Origin: Scheffersomyces stipitis CBS 6054
Taxonomy: Eukaryota; Ascomycota; Pichiomycetes; Serinales; Debaryomycetaceae
DNA length: 64,000 nucleotides
Reading direction: 5' to 3'
NCBI RefSeq assembly: GCF_000209165.1
Contig: NC_009042.1
Span: 1,302,001-1,366,000 of the forward strand
The notes beneath the pieces were generated by a model that saw only the letters and a program-made list of their open reading frames with translations, was not told the origin of the DNA and did not search any database. Below are positions 28,540 through 39,482 of the stretch, piece after piece (position 1 is the stretch's first letter; the number at the start of each line of letters is the position of its first letter). Both the position numbers and the translations under genes were made by a program.

Positions 28540-31461
28540 TCAAGCTTTCAATGCAAAGATGGAATGAAACACTCTTAACATATCACCTTCTACAATAAAC
28601 GTATTCTCATAGCCACGGTTGATATACTTGAAAGTTTCTCTATTGGTGTATGCTGGCTTATCACTTTCCAGAGTCGACATAAGTTTCTTCTCTTCATGAA
28701 CTTCAATGCCATTGGGATACTCTTCGTTAAGAGTATACGAATTGATTTTCTCGATAAGCACAGGCGAGTCAAAGTCGTGGTCAAATAAGTCGAGCTTGGC
28801 GTACCGGTCCGACACCTTGGACTCTTCAGTGAGGTGGAACTCATTCTCAAAGAATGTGAGACATCTGTCCAAGTTGCGGAAGTTCTTTGACTTTCGGAAA
28901 TTGTGTTCCACCATGAGGTCGTTGACTATTTCATAATGCAATAAGATGTTGTAAATTAAATCGAAGCTGATGGACATAAATGCATGGGCTCCAGCAGTTC
29001 TGGCTCCGTTCAATTCATCAGAAACTTGGATTACTTCGTTGAATCGTCTTTCTAGCAAGAAGTTGACAATCAACAAGATCTCTTCCACCATTGACAGCAC
29101 TAGTTCGGTCTGATTTAAACTAAGATAGTACTTTGACGAAATGAGATGTTGTTTTTTAATGAACTTCAAGAGACTGAAAATCGTACTGTCAAACTCATAC
29201 CATGGATACTTCCCTATGTCAATATCCATATCAGCATGAAGTTCAGTAAGTACCTGGTAAATAAGATTGAGTGCCATTTTGAAGTTCACCACATTCAACT
29301 TCTTGTTTAAGTTGAACCGGATCAAGTTCTGAGCTACATCTAGAATGTAGAATAAACTCGATTTGAAACCGAGCTTACCGTTATTGTTGGGAATAAATGG
29401 CAACTTCTGGTGCGACAACTTCCATTTGTACTCGTTGATCTGGTACTGTTTGACATTCTCAAGAAGAGAAACAGTGCCACTGTCTTCTGTTTTAATGAGA
29501 GCATTTCTGGATGTAAGCTTGAGAAGTACTTGCAATGAAAGACGAACACCATATTGCAAGTTTACCGACCTGTATTGGTACTGAAAGACATAAGATAGCA
29601 AACAGAGCCAAATTTCGAAAAGTTCTACTTCTGTATCCTCCTGAGGATTGATAGCTTCTATCTTGTGTACATTGCTGTTATTCTGTTTGCAGAAAAAAAG
29701 CAAAAAGCTGGAATTGGTGGAGTAGGTGTATATCAACAATGCAATGGGTAAGAACTCGGGTATATCGAGGATATCCAAGTCGACAGCGATCTGGTTTTCT
29801 TTTGTTTTTTTCTCGTAGATGTTTTGCAAATCTATTAAGTATGGATCCTTCTCTTCTCCTATCAAGCTTAGTTTGCTATTAGAGAGAAGACTGGTCACAT
29901 TATGAATAGTATCAAAACTCGAATACAAGTCGTTAGAGTTACTACCGGTAAACCAGCCGAATAATGAAGTGCTCTGGACCTTTTCTTCAAGCAAATCAGG
30001 TCTGAAGTTGTAGCAGTAGTTGAATTGCATCGCAAGGAGCGGCACCAAACGCTGGCAAAATTCTACAGAATACTTTTGACTATCAAATACCTTAAGGGTA
30101 TGGATCAAATGCTCGTACGGATTAGGAGTATCATGCAGCAAGTTAGTGATGTCAGACGACAAAGAGACATTTGTCAGCGGTAGAAGCGACGCAGGTATAT
30201 TACTGAGAACTCCAACTATGGTATAGATCTTCAACAATGTCTCGGCTGATAGACGCACCTTAGGAGGCTCATACTTGTCTACTTGATTTTCAAGCTGAGA
30301 AACTATTTTGGTGACGTTGGTGACGCTTAAAAGGGTATCGAAGGTCAGAGAAAAGTCTACCTTGCAAAAAGTATAGACAAGGCTCTTGATGACGACATAG
30401 TCGTTGCTTGTTTCCTTGTGAAGAACAATAGACAAGAATAGCGTCTCCACAATATCTCCAAGCAAGTACACAGACTCTTTGATGGCTGGCAAGTATGTGA
30501 ACAAACCCGATTCAGAGACTTGTATCTCTTCTATTGACGTATCTAGAAAGAATTTTAACTTGTACAACACATTCAGGAGCGTTGATTCGTCAAGCGAGTC
30601 TCTGGAGCCAGGCAAATAGAAGATTTTTGTCATCATATCTACTCTGATGGACTTACCCAAGCTGTTGACCGTTTTCTTGACCTTGTCGTTTGTCTCATGG
30701 ATGCTTTTGAACCAGATTTGAAGGATCTTCAAGATGTTGGAGATCAACTCCGCACGCAACTCGTCCTCAATATCGGCGAAAACGCTGTCTGGAGCGAGCA
30801 AACTCGTCGAAGAGTCCATGGGTATACTTCCTACACTTACTGCACTTTGTCTTCTGTTGTCTAGATTAGAAGAAACTGACTTTACAATTGAATTTACTCC
30901 TCCATTAGCATTGGAGCTGGAGACATTTCCGTTCAACGTGGTGATATCATCACCGTCATCAAACTCTTTGAGCAATTGAGCCGAGGAGCTATCCAGCGTC
31001 AAGCCGTTGAGTTCGGTGATATCATCACCTCCATCATCTAGTTCAACAATAGGCATTGAGAGAGGTTGCAATGGTGGAGCCTGCGACGAGCGACGAGAGG
31101 TTACTGAGCTGGAAACACCATTCAGTAGCGACACTGATTGCTTGAGCAGCAGCGCCAGACTCAGAATGCCGAGTTTGGCCAAATCGTTGTGGATGGTGGA
31201 GGCTGTGTATGGGTTTTCTAAGTCATAGTCGTAGCGTATGGCATCAGCCAAAAGAACAATTCCATGAACCAAAAGCTCCTTTAACACCACAACTGTGTTC
31301 AGCAGCGTGTCAGACGTGAATACCGCTTCAGAATGGGTTACCAACACCGACAGGAGCGAATCGGCGTGGACTGGTGCTGTGAAAAGGGACTTGTAGAATG
31401 CGACATTTCTTACAGTGTTGGGATTGAAAAGTTGTGAATACAACTGAGTCGGAGTGCTCAT
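28540..31461 (-). CDS. Large all-helical protein, possibly ARMH3/DUF1741-like
   Basis: The first ATG in frame is at 31461 (MSTPTQLYSQLFNPNTVRNVAFYKSLF), giving 973 aa; the open frame extends upstream without ATG. The sequence is almost entirely amphipathic helix, as in armadillo/HEAT-like proteins. A Ser/Asp-rich linker around residues 130-240 contains two copies of DDG(G)DDIT(E/T)LNG. Segments such as FEIWLCLLSYVFQYQYRSV and YGVRLSLQVLLKLT recall ARMH3/C10orf76 (DUF1741) proteins, which work with the Golgi PI4-kinase. This is a weak match by eye. There is no signal or clear membrane anchor. Confidence 0.8.
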   Translation of the reverse strand: MSTPTQLYSQLFNPNTVRNVAFYKSLFTAPVHADSLLSVLVTHSEAVFTSDTLLNTVVVLKELLVHGIVLLADAIRYDYDLENPYTASTIHNDLAKLGILSLALLLKQSVSLLNGVSSSVTSRRSSQAPPLQPLSMPIVELDDGGDDITELNGLTLDSSSAQLLKEFDDGDDITTLNGNVSSSNANGGVNSIVKSVSSNLDNRRQSAVSVGSIPMDSSTSLLAPDSVFADIEDELRAELISNILKILQIWFKSIHETNDKVKKTVNSLGKSIRVDMMTKIFYLPGSRDSLDESTLLNVLYKLKFFLDTSIEEIQVSESGLFTYLPAIKESVYLLGDIVETLFLSIVLHKETSNDYVVIKSLVYTFCKVDFSLTFDTLLSVTNVTKIVSQLENQVDKYEPPKVRLSAETLLKIYTIVGVLSNIPASLLPLTNVSLSSDITNLLHDTPNPYEHLIHTLKVFDSQKYSVEFCQRLVPLLAMQFNYCYNFRPDLLEEKVQSTSLFGWFTGSNSNDLYSSFDTIHNVTSLLSNSKLSLIGEEKDPYLIDLQNIYEKKTKENQIAVDLDILDIPEFLPIALLIYTYSTNSSFLLFFCKQNNSNVHKIEAINPQEDTEVELFEIWLCLLSYVFQYQYRSVNLQYGVRLSLQVLLKLTSRNALIKTEDSGTVSLLENVKQYQINEYKWKLSHQKLPFIPNNNGKLGFKSSLFYILDVAQNLIRFNLNKKLNVVNFKMALNLIYQVLTELHADMDIDIGKYPWYEFDSTIFSLLKFIKKQHLISSKYYLSLNQTELVLSMVEEILLIVNFLLERRFNEVIQVSDELNGARTAGAHAFMSISFDLIYNILLHYEIVNDLMVEHNFRKSKNFRNLDRCLTFFENEFHLTEESKVSDRYAKLDLFDHDFDSPVLIEKINSYTLNEEYPNGIEVHEEKKLMSTLESDKPAYTNRETFKYINRGYENTFIVEGDMLRVFHSIFALKA
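30940..31029. repeat. Duplicated coding motif, palindromic word in two copies
   Basis: GGTGATATCATCACC occurs at 30940-30954 and again at 31015-31029 inside the helical-protein gene. Each copy is itself an inverted repeat. In protein it gives the duplicated GDDITxLNG motif. Confidence 0.7.
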
Positions 31462-32986
31462 TAGCAGGGAGACAATATGGAAGCGTAATGGCTGAGTATA
31501 CCAGGAATGAAGAGTCGACAAAAACTAAATCAAGCCAAAAGAAACGGTGGTAAAGCTGTAGAAAGGGTGAATCTAATTTTCAGATTGCAACTGAAAATTC
31601 CTTGTCCATATCTGCTTCTGTATGTAGGTGTCAGGAGTATCCGATCTGGGGAACGACACGCGAAACGGATTCTGTGCCATGTGCTAGAACAGCAGAAAGT
31701 GGAGAGGCTTACGAGGTCAAAAATGAAGAGTCACGACAAGTTGGTTGTGTGAGATTTATGGAATTTGCTGGGTTTGGTTTAATGTCAATTGAGTTGGTTT
31801 TTCTCGTTGCTGGTGTTCCCCATATCTCAGGTTCTTATCTATGGAGAGATTTCGTGAGTGCTGTTCGTATTCTAGGAATAAATGCTAAGAAAGAAGACTG
31901 GCGCAGCCTTTGGGGTCTTTTAGTAGATTATGAACAGGGTCTCAATCATACTGTATTAGCTTGATTACATCTATTTTAGAACCTACCTGTTCTTTGGTGT
32001 GCCATATCTCTTATCGGTTTTGATAAATCTGTAGATCTGCATCAAATTTCGCAGTCAAATTTATTGTACCAGAATACAGTCTCACATTTCTATAATTCTT
32101 GTTTCAAAGGACTAATTTTCTGAATAGGCAACTTTCAGCCAATAGTTAACGATGAAAAGCTTTCTCATCTTGTCCCTACTTGTTCCTTCATCCTCTCTTC
32201 GCTATCTCTATTCTTTCCGTTAACGCTTACCATACTTATCATGCAGTGTACCTGCATGGGTTGTCTCCAGCCGTTTATAACCAGAACAGCCATGGATCAA
32301 TTGTGTACACCTTTAAGAACAAACTTCCAAATGGACAACTCAAAATCTTACATGGAACATTCTATCGTGTAGAAGAAAAATCCCACTTTTTCAACTCCAT
32401 TTCAAGTATTTCTCCTGGACATACTCTTGCTATGCTACCATGTGCATCACGTGCGCCGTTTAGATACCACCTGGACATTTCGATTGAGCAAGTCTGATTT
32501 CCAGCCTTCGATTCTTCCACAGAAAGTAGCGTATAAGATCTGGATTTGCCGTGGATTGTTATTTCATACTCGATTCCCTCCACTCTTTTGACTAGTGCAC
32601 CTTTGGTGATTGAGACAATTTAAGCGAGCTTTTTGAATTTCTCTCACTATCCCACAATTGCATAGACGGTACAAACACAAATACAGATTCATTCACTTAG
32701 TCTCAGAACAGCCTAACAGTTGCAATTCATAACGCCATATTAGGTGATATACTGTTCATGAAAATTGATTTTCAACATTCGACAACCCAAAAGAGTAATA
32801 TTGAACCGAACATATAACATTACTTCACATTGAATTATTAGGCATTGCAATAGTAGTGAAATATTTGAACATTCAATTTAATGACACACTGTCTTCAATA
32901 AGTGCATTTTATCACGTCAACATTAAACCCGACTACCTTGTTTATATCTGAAATTTAACATTACGCCGTCATATACTAATTTCGAT
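31462..32986. other. Divergent intergenic region with possible relics
   Basis: This 1.5-kb region separates two divergent genes. A 68-codon ORF from an ATG at 31759 (MEFAGFGLMSIELVFL...) and a broken secreted-protein-like frame at 32152-32497 are the only coding hints. Neither is recognised. Confidence 0.4.
32152..32497 (+). pseudogene. Possible secreted-protein gene broken by a frameshift
   Basis: ATG at 32152 opens MKSFLILSLLVPSSS, a good start for a signal peptide, but stops after 23 codons. Shifting frame between about 32175 and 32215 continues it as PLFAISILSVNA and then a polar 90-residue body (YHTYHAVYLHGLSPAVYNQN... to ...HLDISIEQV) ending at 32497. Together the pieces look like a signal peptide followed by a small secreted domain. 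The opposite strand is also open (32362-32583) but lacks a suitable ATG. A decayed gene or a sequencing indel would both explain it. The family is unknown. Confidence 0.3.
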
Positions 32987-35863
32987 ATGCCTATTGAAGA
33001 ATACGAACTACTTGATCAAGAGCCAAGAGACTTGGAGCTGCAACAGTCGTCACCGCCAGAATCTGCCTCGACACCTAGCCCCTACAACGAAGTCGAAGAA
33101 GAGCCAGAGTTACGAGATTCGCTACAATCAGATTCGTCTCAACTATTTGACGATATAGACGTTTACATGTCACGTAATAGTGCTGAAATCGATGATTTCA
33201 GCAATAGCCCTTTGTTTCAGTCCGTTTTTCTGAAGTACCAGGGAGCTAACGTGTGGATGAAAAGAGTTTGTATGGGATTATGCATTTTTTCTATATTATT
33301 ATGGCTAGCCGGTCTTCTTGTGTATTCACAGATGTCCCTATCTTCAGCCGTCAAGAGTATAACCTGGCAGACAGACGTAGAAGTTAGTGGTAAGAATATC
33401 ACTTTGAACAAATACAGCCCTAAATACGCCAATTTGACCATTGATCAGATGAGAAAGTCGAAGTACGCAGCATACAAAACGACCATAAAATGGCTAGAAC
33501 CACAACAATACCCCAAAGATACGGCTCCAGTACCTCGTGGATCGGGATTCTACTTAGAAAGAGATTCTGACCGATACAATATAAGGCAGATGAACACCGT
33601 TTTTACTGCCCCTTTTATAGAAAGAACCCAATTTGCATACAGAAACAATTTCTTCTACATAACGGATGTCATATTGAACCCACACAAGCCAATTGACGAT
33701 CCAGACAACTATCATATAGTTGTTACAGACAAACTCGAACAATGGAGGAGTCTGAGTTTCGCATTGTACTGGATATACAATCCATTAACAGCACAGTATA
33801 TACCGATACAACCACCCCAGAATTTAAAGAAACTCCAGAACGATAACCAGTTGCAGGAAGAGATTTTGGACAAGTTGCACTTCGCTGAATTTTCTCCAAA
33901 GGGTGATTTCGTCGTTTTTGGCTTCAATCACGATATCTTCTTGCAAGATGTAGTCTCGAACGAAATTCAGAGAATCACTAATACAGGTTCTACCAGCATT
34001 TTCAACGGGAAACCGGATTGGGTGTATGAAGAAGAAGTGGCTGCTGATTACAAGTTAATTTGGTGGTCACCAGACCAAGAGAACTTGGTGTTTGCTTCTT
34101 TAAATGATACGCTTGTCCAAGAATTTGAATTGGACTACTATATCAAAGACAGCACTGAAGTAGGTACTCAGTACAAAGAACTGCTGGAAAATAAATTCGA
34201 AGATGTCAACCAGTATCCTATAAAGACGTCAATTAAGTACCCCAAACCTGGAACTTCGAACCCTATATTGTCATTATTTAATTACAGACTTTCTGACAAG
34301 TCTATCAAAGAAATCACCAAGTTACAGGATGGCTTGGGAGAAGATTTCATCTTGTATAAAGCTGCATGGGTAGACAGCAAGAACTTTCTCATGAAGCTCA
34401 CAGACAGAACAAGTGCCATTCTCAAGAAAAAGGTATTCCAGCCAGCTATATCATCTGAAGTTATTGAAGTCAATTCTATGAATGTGACTCAGGAGTATGG
34501 AGGATGGGTTGATAAACTTTCGCAAATTGCCATTGTAGAAACAGATGACGACAAGGAAAATCTGTACATTGACAAAGTAGTGGTCAATGGTTTCACTCAT
34601 ATAGCACTCTTCGAATCAGCCACATCCAAAGACTATGCCAGATTATTGACATCCTCCAATACGTGGGAAGTTCCACTTAGCTCTCCATTAGTTCACGACA
34701 AGCAGTTTAACGTTGTCTACTTCTTGACCACTATAAGAAGTTCCATGGACGCCCATCTATATGCTGTTGATCTTTCTACTGATGACAACAAGTTGATACC
34801 TATCACAAGCTCTGAAGTAGACGGGTTGTACCAAGTTGAGTTCGACCAGGCGGGCCAACATTTGAACTTGTTCTACAAAGGCCCAAAACAGCCATGGCAG
34901 AGACTAGTGAATATGGCCGAAGTTCATGAATTCATTTCTTCTGGAGATTTCAAGGGAAATGGTGTAGACGAACTCATCTTGAAGAGTGAAGTCATCAATC
35001 ATTTTGACGTTACTGAAGGTAACTTAAAGGATACCAACATTCCTACAAAAGTGTACAAGACTATTCAAGTAGGCAAATATGACGACGGAAGCCCACTTCG
35101 GTTGAATGTGATTGAAATCTTTCCCCCTAACTTCAACCCTCACAGGGCAAAAAAGTACCCTTTACTAGTGTATGCTTATGGAGGTCCTGGCTCTCAAACT
35201 GTAGACAAGTCGTTTGACATAGATTTCCAGCACATTGCTAGTGCTTCGTTGGATGCCTTGGTGTTGGTTATAGATCCTAGAGGTACAGGTGGGCAAGGCT
35301 GGAAATTCAGTAGCACCGCTAAGAATAGACTAGGCTATTGGGAACCCAGAGATATCACCACTATAACTTCAGAGTATATAACCGTAAACAAGAAGTTTAT
35401 CGACCAGTCCAGAACTGCAATCTGGGGCTGGTCCTACGGCGGCTTCACTTCCTTGAAGACATTAGAGTTTGACCGTGGAAAGACCTTTAAATATGGTATG
35501 GCAGTGGCACCAGTTACAAATTGGCTATTCTATGATTCGGTGTATACTGAAAGGTACATGAATCCACCAAAAGTAAATGGAAACTACGAGAAGTACGGCC
35601 GAATCAGCGATTACAAGAATTTCAAGTCGTTGAAGAGGTTCTTGCTAATGCATGGAACATCTGATGACAACGTCCACCTTCAGAATCTGCTCTGGCTACT
35701 TGACAAGTTCAATCTTGGAGAAGTTGAGAACTACGATGTCCATTTCTTCCCTGACAGTGACCATGGAATCTATTACCACAATGCCAACTCGATAGTTTTT
35801 GACAAGTTGCTTCACTGGTTGAGAGATGCATTTATGGGCAAGTTCGACGGGTTGTATAGATAG
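32987..35863 (+). CDS. STE13: Dipeptidyl aminopeptidase, STE13/DAP2 type
   Basis: The 958-aa type II membrane protein has an acidic cytosolic tail of about 90 residues, a signal anchor (about 93-115, CMGLCIFSILLWLAGLLVY), a beta-propeller lumenal region and a C-terminal serine hydrolase domain. The catalytic triad is readable: Ser816 in WGWSYGG, Asp893 in GTSDDNVH and His926 in DSDHGI. The propeller signature YEEEV is present at WVYEEEVAADY. These enzymes remove X-Ala or X-Pro dipeptides. The long cytosolic tail and overall length (Ste13 931, Dap2 818 in S. cerevisiae) favour the late-Golgi Ste13, which trims alpha-factor precursor, over vacuolar Dap2. Confidence 0.9.
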   Translation: MPIEEYELLDQEPRDLELQQSSPPESASTPSPYNEVEEEPELRDSLQSDSSQLFDDIDVYMSRNSAEIDDFSNSPLFQSVFLKYQGANVWMKRVCMGLCIFSILLWLAGLLVYSQMSLSSAVKSITWQTDVEVSGKNITLNKYSPKYANLTIDQMRKSKYAAYKTTIKWLEPQQYPKDTAPVPRGSGFYLERDSDRYNIRQMNTVFTAPFIERTQFAYRNNFFYITDVILNPHKPIDDPDNYHIVVTDKLEQWRSLSFALYWIYNPLTAQYIPIQPPQNLKKLQNDNQLQEEILDKLHFAEFSPKGDFVVFGFNHDIFLQDVVSNEIQRITNTGSTSIFNGKPDWVYEEEVAADYKLIWWSPDQENLVFASLNDTLVQEFELDYYIKDSTEVGTQYKELLENKFEDVNQYPIKTSIKYPKPGTSNPILSLFNYRLSDKSIKEITKLQDGLGEDFILYKAAWVDSKNFLMKLTDRTSAILKKKVFQPAISSEVIEVNSMNVTQEYGGWVDKLSQIAIVETDDDKENLYIDKVVVNGFTHIALFESATSKDYARLLTSSNTWEVPLSSPLVHDKQFNVVYFLTTIRSSMDAHLYAVDLSTDDNKLIPITSSEVDGLYQVEFDQAGQHLNLFYKGPKQPWQRLVNMAEVHEFISSGDFKGNGVDELILKSEVINHFDVTEGNLKDTNIPTKVYKTIQVGKYDDGSPLRLNVIEIFPPNFNPHRAKKYPLLVYAYGGPGSQTVDKSFDIDFQHIASASLDALVLVIDPRGTGGQGWKFSSTAKNRLGYWEPRDITTITSEYITVNKKFIDQSRTAIWGWSYGGFTSLKTLEFDRGKTFKYGMAVAPVTNWLFYDSVYTERYMNPPKVNGNYEKYGRISDYKNFKSLKRFLLMHGTSDDNVHLQNLLWLLDKFNLGEVENYDVHFFPDSDHGIYYHNANSIVFDKLLHWLRDAFMGKFDGLYR

Positions 35864-36130
35864 AGAGTAGAGATAATTAAACATTGCACGAAATATTTTC
35901 GTGAAATAGAGTAGCGAAAAAAAGTTACCAAGGTAAATTCGTTACTTGGGAATTATGAAATCCAGTTACGTATCAAGTCTACTCATAGCTATAAGATGAG
36001 ATACATATAGAGCAGGGCTATCTATTTATTCTTGTATGTGATAACTGTGCATTAGAGAATCCTCGCTCCATACGGTTTGTAGCCTTTAATAGAGGTTCTG
36101 CATGCAAATTACACAAAACCAAGAATTTGT

Positions 36131-36138
36131 CTCATCGC
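36131..36138 (-). promoter_or_regulatory. PAC element upstream of NOC2
   Basis: CTCATCGC is the reverse complement of the PAC motif GCGATGAG, about 90 bp before the NOC2 ATG. PAC is bound by Dot6/Tod6 in yeasts and marks ribosome-biogenesis genes. Confidence 0.6.
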
Positions 36139-36150
36139 CAAAAATTTAGG

Positions 36151-36160
36151 AATTTTTCAG
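36151..36160 (-). promoter_or_regulatory. RRPE element upstream of NOC2
   Basis: AATTTTTCAG is the reverse complement of CTGAAAAATT, matching the core of the RRPE (TGAAAAATTT). It lies 12 bp downstream of the PAC site, the classical order and spacing in ribosome-biogenesis promoters. Confidence 0.6.
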
Positions 36161-36228
36161 TCTTAAATATTCTCTATCTAAAACCAAGTTTGCTACAGCT
36201 TCCACACCTACAACAAACACCAGCAACC

Positions 36229-38376
36229 ATGACCAAGACGTCGAAGCTGACCAAGAAGTTTCAGAATAAGCACTTGAAACATACGATTGAGCACAGAAGA
36301 GAAGTGCAGAAACACAAGAAGAAGCTTGGAGACAGAAAAAAGAAGAAGCCATCGAGAGATGAGGCTGGAGAACCAACTGGGCCAGTCCGTGCCAATGGAA
36401 AAGCCAAGGAAGTGTTTGAAGATATGTCAGTGGAAGACTTCTTCGAGGGCGGATTTGAAGTTCCCAAGGAAAAGAAGTCGAAGAAGAAGAGAGTAGAAGA
36501 AGAAGAAGAAGACGATGAATCTTCTGAGGAAGAGCAGGATGAAGAAGCCATGAAAGAGAACATGAAAACTTTGGCCGAAAACGATCCTGACTTCTACAAG
36601 TATTTGAAAGAGAATGATGGTGCCTTGCTTGATTTCGAAGGTGTAAACCCGTTAGATGCAATTAGTGATGACGAAGAAGAGGAAGAAGAAGAAGTGGACG
36701 AGGAAGAGGAGGATAACTCAAAGAAGTCAAAGAAAGCTAAGGATGTAGAAGAAAATAAGACTGAAATCACCTTGGACTTGGTGAAGACATGGAACAAGCA
36801 ACTTGAAAAACCTACTGTGAAAACTCTAAGAAACATCATCATTGCTTTCAAGGCAGCAGTGAACATCAACAATGCAGACGATGAAGACTACAAGTACTCG
36901 GTTACCGATCCTAAGGCTTTCACCGAGTTGATGTTGCTTGTCTTGAAGAAGACCCCTGTAGCCATCCAGAAGTTAGTCAAGTACAAAGTCAGTGCCCAGG
37001 GTGTCAGAACCATTCCACAAAAGAATCCTAACGTGTCTCAGATCTCAAAGATTTTGAAATCTCATGCTGGTTCTTTGATCACGTTGTTGAAGGATATCAC
37101 CAACACCGAGACTGCTGCCTTGGTATTGGCTTCCATTCAGGAAATCTTTCCTTACTACTTGTCACATAGGAGGTTGTTGAAACAGATGCTTTCTAGTGTA
37201 GTCAATGTATGGTCCACTACTACTGAGATCGACACCCAGATCGCTACTTTTGCTTTCTTAAACAATGTCGCCAAGGAATTCCCAAAGTCCGTGTTGGAAA
37301 CAATCTTGACATTGACTTACGCTTCGTTGTTGCAGAACTGCCGTAAAACGAACATCCACACCATGCCTCAGATCAACTTTTGCAAGAACTCTGCTGCTGA
37401 GTTGTATGGCTTGGATGAAAACTTGTCGTACCAAGTGGGCTTTGAAAGTGTAAGACAGTTGGTTATTCATTTAAGAAACAGCATTAATGCTACCTCCAAC
37501 GCCAAGGAGGGATTCAAGTCTATATATAACTGGCAATACTGCCATTCTTTGGACTTTTGGTCCAGAGTTATCTCTCAACACTGTAACCCAGAAAAGGAAT
37601 TAAGAAACCACAAGTCAAAGGAATCACCCTTGAGACAGTTAATATATCCCTTGGTCCAGGTCACTTTGGGTGCTATCAGATTGATTCCAACTGCACAATT
37701 CTTTCCATTAAGATTCTATTTGATAAGAGCGTTGATCAGAATTTCACAGTCCACTGGAGTGTTCATTCCAATTTTCCCATTGATATCGGAAATTTTGACA
37801 TCAACTGCCTTCTCCAAGCCTCCTAAGGGCTCATCTTTGCAAGCTGTTGATTTCGAACATAACATCAAAGTCAACCAAGCCTACCTTGGTACCAGAATCT
37901 ACCAGGATGGTTTGTGCGAGCAATTCATTGAACTCACCAGTGACTTTTTTGGCTTATACGCCAAAAGTATTGCATTCCCAGAATTAGTTACTCCAGCGGT
38001 GTTGTTGTTGAGAAGATTTGTCAAGAAGTCCAGAAACACCAAGTTCAACAAGCAGTTGCAGCAGTTGATTGAAAAGTTGAATGCCAACGCTAAGTTTGTC
38101 ACAGGAAAGAGATCTAACGTAGAATATGGTCCTTCCAACAAGATCGAAGTACAGCTCTTCTTGAACGACTTCGAGTGGGAAAAGACGCCATTGGGCCAAT
38201 ATGTTGTCGTACAAAGACAATTGAAAGAAGAGAAGTTGAGAATTATGAGAGAATCGTTGGAAGAAGAAGAAAAGGCAAAGGCTGAACAGAAGAAGAAGGA
38301 ACAAGAGGATGAGTCAGACATTGATATGGAAGACTTGGATGAAGAAGATGGCTCTGAAGAAGAAGACGAGGAATAG
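36229..38376 (+). CDS. NOC2: Nucleolar ribosome-assembly factor Noc2
   Basis: ATG 36229 gives [20 protein letters not shown] and a 715-aa protein; S. cerevisiae Noc2 has 710. The basic N-terminus, the block [19 protein letters not shown], the acidic stretches (around residues 85-105 and 150-170) and the conserved helical body ([34 protein letters not shown]) all fit. The C-terminus is again highly acidic ([19 protein letters not shown]). Noc2 pairs with Noc1 or Noc3 to move pre-60S particles through the nucleolus and nucleoplasm. PAC and RRPE sites upstream indicate ribosome-biogenesis control. Confidence 0.96.
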   Translation: MTKTSKLTKKFQNKHLKHTIEHRREVQKHKKKLGDRKKKKPSRDEAGEPTGPVRANGKAKEVFEDMSVEDFFEGGFEVPKEKKSKKKRVEEEEEDDESSEEEQDEEAMKENMKTLAENDPDFYKYLKENDGALLDFEGVNPLDAISDDEEEEEEEVDEEEEDNSKKSKKAKDVEENKTEITLDLVKTWNKQLEKPTVKTLRNIIIAFKAAVNINNADDEDYKYSVTDPKAFTELMLLVLKKTPVAIQKLVKYKVSAQGVRTIPQKNPNVSQISKILKSHAGSLITLLKDITNTETAALVLASIQEIFPYYLSHRRLLKQMLSSVVNVWSTTTEIDTQIATFAFLNNVAKEFPKSVLETILTLTYASLLQNCRKTNIHTMPQINFCKNSAAELYGLDENLSYQVGFESVRQLVIHLRNSINATSNAKEGFKSIYNWQYCHSLDFWSRVISQHCNPEKELRNHKSKESPLRQLIYPLVQVTLGAIRLIPTAQFFPLRFYLIRALIRISQSTGVFIPIFPLISEILTSTAFSKPPKGSSLQAVDFEHNIKVNQAYLGTRIYQDGLCEQFIELTSDFFGLYAKSIAFPELVTPAVLLLRRFVKKSRNTKFNKQLQQLIEKLNANAKFVTGKRSNVEYGPSNKIEVQLFLNDFEWEKTPLGQYVVVQRQLKEEKLRIMRESLEEEEKAKAEQKKKEQEDESDIDMEDLDEEDGSEEEDEE

Positions 38377-38617
38377 ATATAGTAGCATTACTATTAGTAT
38401 TTATAGACCAGAAAAATTTATAAGAACTACGTTGTTGATACAGGAAGAAGAATAAATTATAATAAATATGCTATCAACGTCATTTGAAAGACATAAATCT
38501 AACAATAGACACGACAAATAGGAAAACAATACTGATATGATGACGAAAATCAACACCGTAATGATATTGATAGTCAAAACGATAATGAAAATAATACAAG
38601 GAATAAAATTTGTTCAA

Positions 38618-39450
38618 TTAAGGGTCAATAGGAATGAAGTTTCCTACTATGCAACTGGGAATGTTGTAGCGATCACGTCTGATGGTGAAGCTAAAACAAC
38701 AACTTTTCCTTTTGATCCCGTCTCTTGTTCTCAAATTACAACTCGTCAATACTGCCTTCTGGCCCTTATCAAAGGCAATAGCACCATACTTCTCCCAGAA
38801 GTTGACGGCACTTTCTTCACTCATCAACTCGTAGATTGCGAGCTTGCCGTCTTTGAGATCGTCCGTCATAACGCCAACCAACGAGGCAAACTCTTTGTTT
38901 CCACGATATATTTCTCCTGTACGTCTCCAGAGACATGCTGGTATAGCCATGGATGTGAAAACACGATCGTAGTCTAACAACATGCGCTCAAAGTTCTCTT
39001 CTACAAGTACCAAATCTACATCCTTCAAAGTTCTGGCAATGGCCCTGAAAGCTGGACGGAAAATAGACAACGGCTTTAAGATCCTTTGCCTGCTCGAGAT
39101 GTTCATGTAGTTGTCCATATAACTCTGTAATCGAGCATAACCCTTTGCATAGTTGTAGGGCTGTAGCAAACCAGCTTCCAACTTTGCTTTAATAACCTGT
39201 TTTAATCTTTCTTCTGGCGAGATTTCTGTAGTTGGATCAGCTGCTGTCAAGAAGAACTTGTCTCTAGCAGAATCTGATATCACAGGTTGGTGCTCCAGCT
39301 GGTTTCCATTAGTATTACTTCCACTGGATGGAACTGTCATCTGTCCAGACTGGATTGGAACAAGAGGCAGAGGCTTTAAGAACTGGTTACTACTGCTGCT
39401 ATTGAATTGGTGCTGTTGTTGCTGCTCTTGTAGCTGCTGATTTAGTTGCT

Positions 39451-39482
<32 letters not shown>

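Larger units (their letters stand above)
35864..36228. other. NOC2 promoter region
   Basis: This spacer between STE13 and NOC2 holds the PAC and RRPE elements listed separately. Nothing else is visible. Confidence 0.5.

Noticed and set aside
31602..31964. 120-codon plus-strand ORF
   Set aside because: It begins at TTG, its first ATG leaves only 68 codons, and no family is recognised. Mentioned only under the spacer.
32362..32583. Minus-strand 73-codon ORF opposite the possible secreted-protein relic
   Set aside because: There is a stop shortly upstream and no ATG before the middle of the frame.
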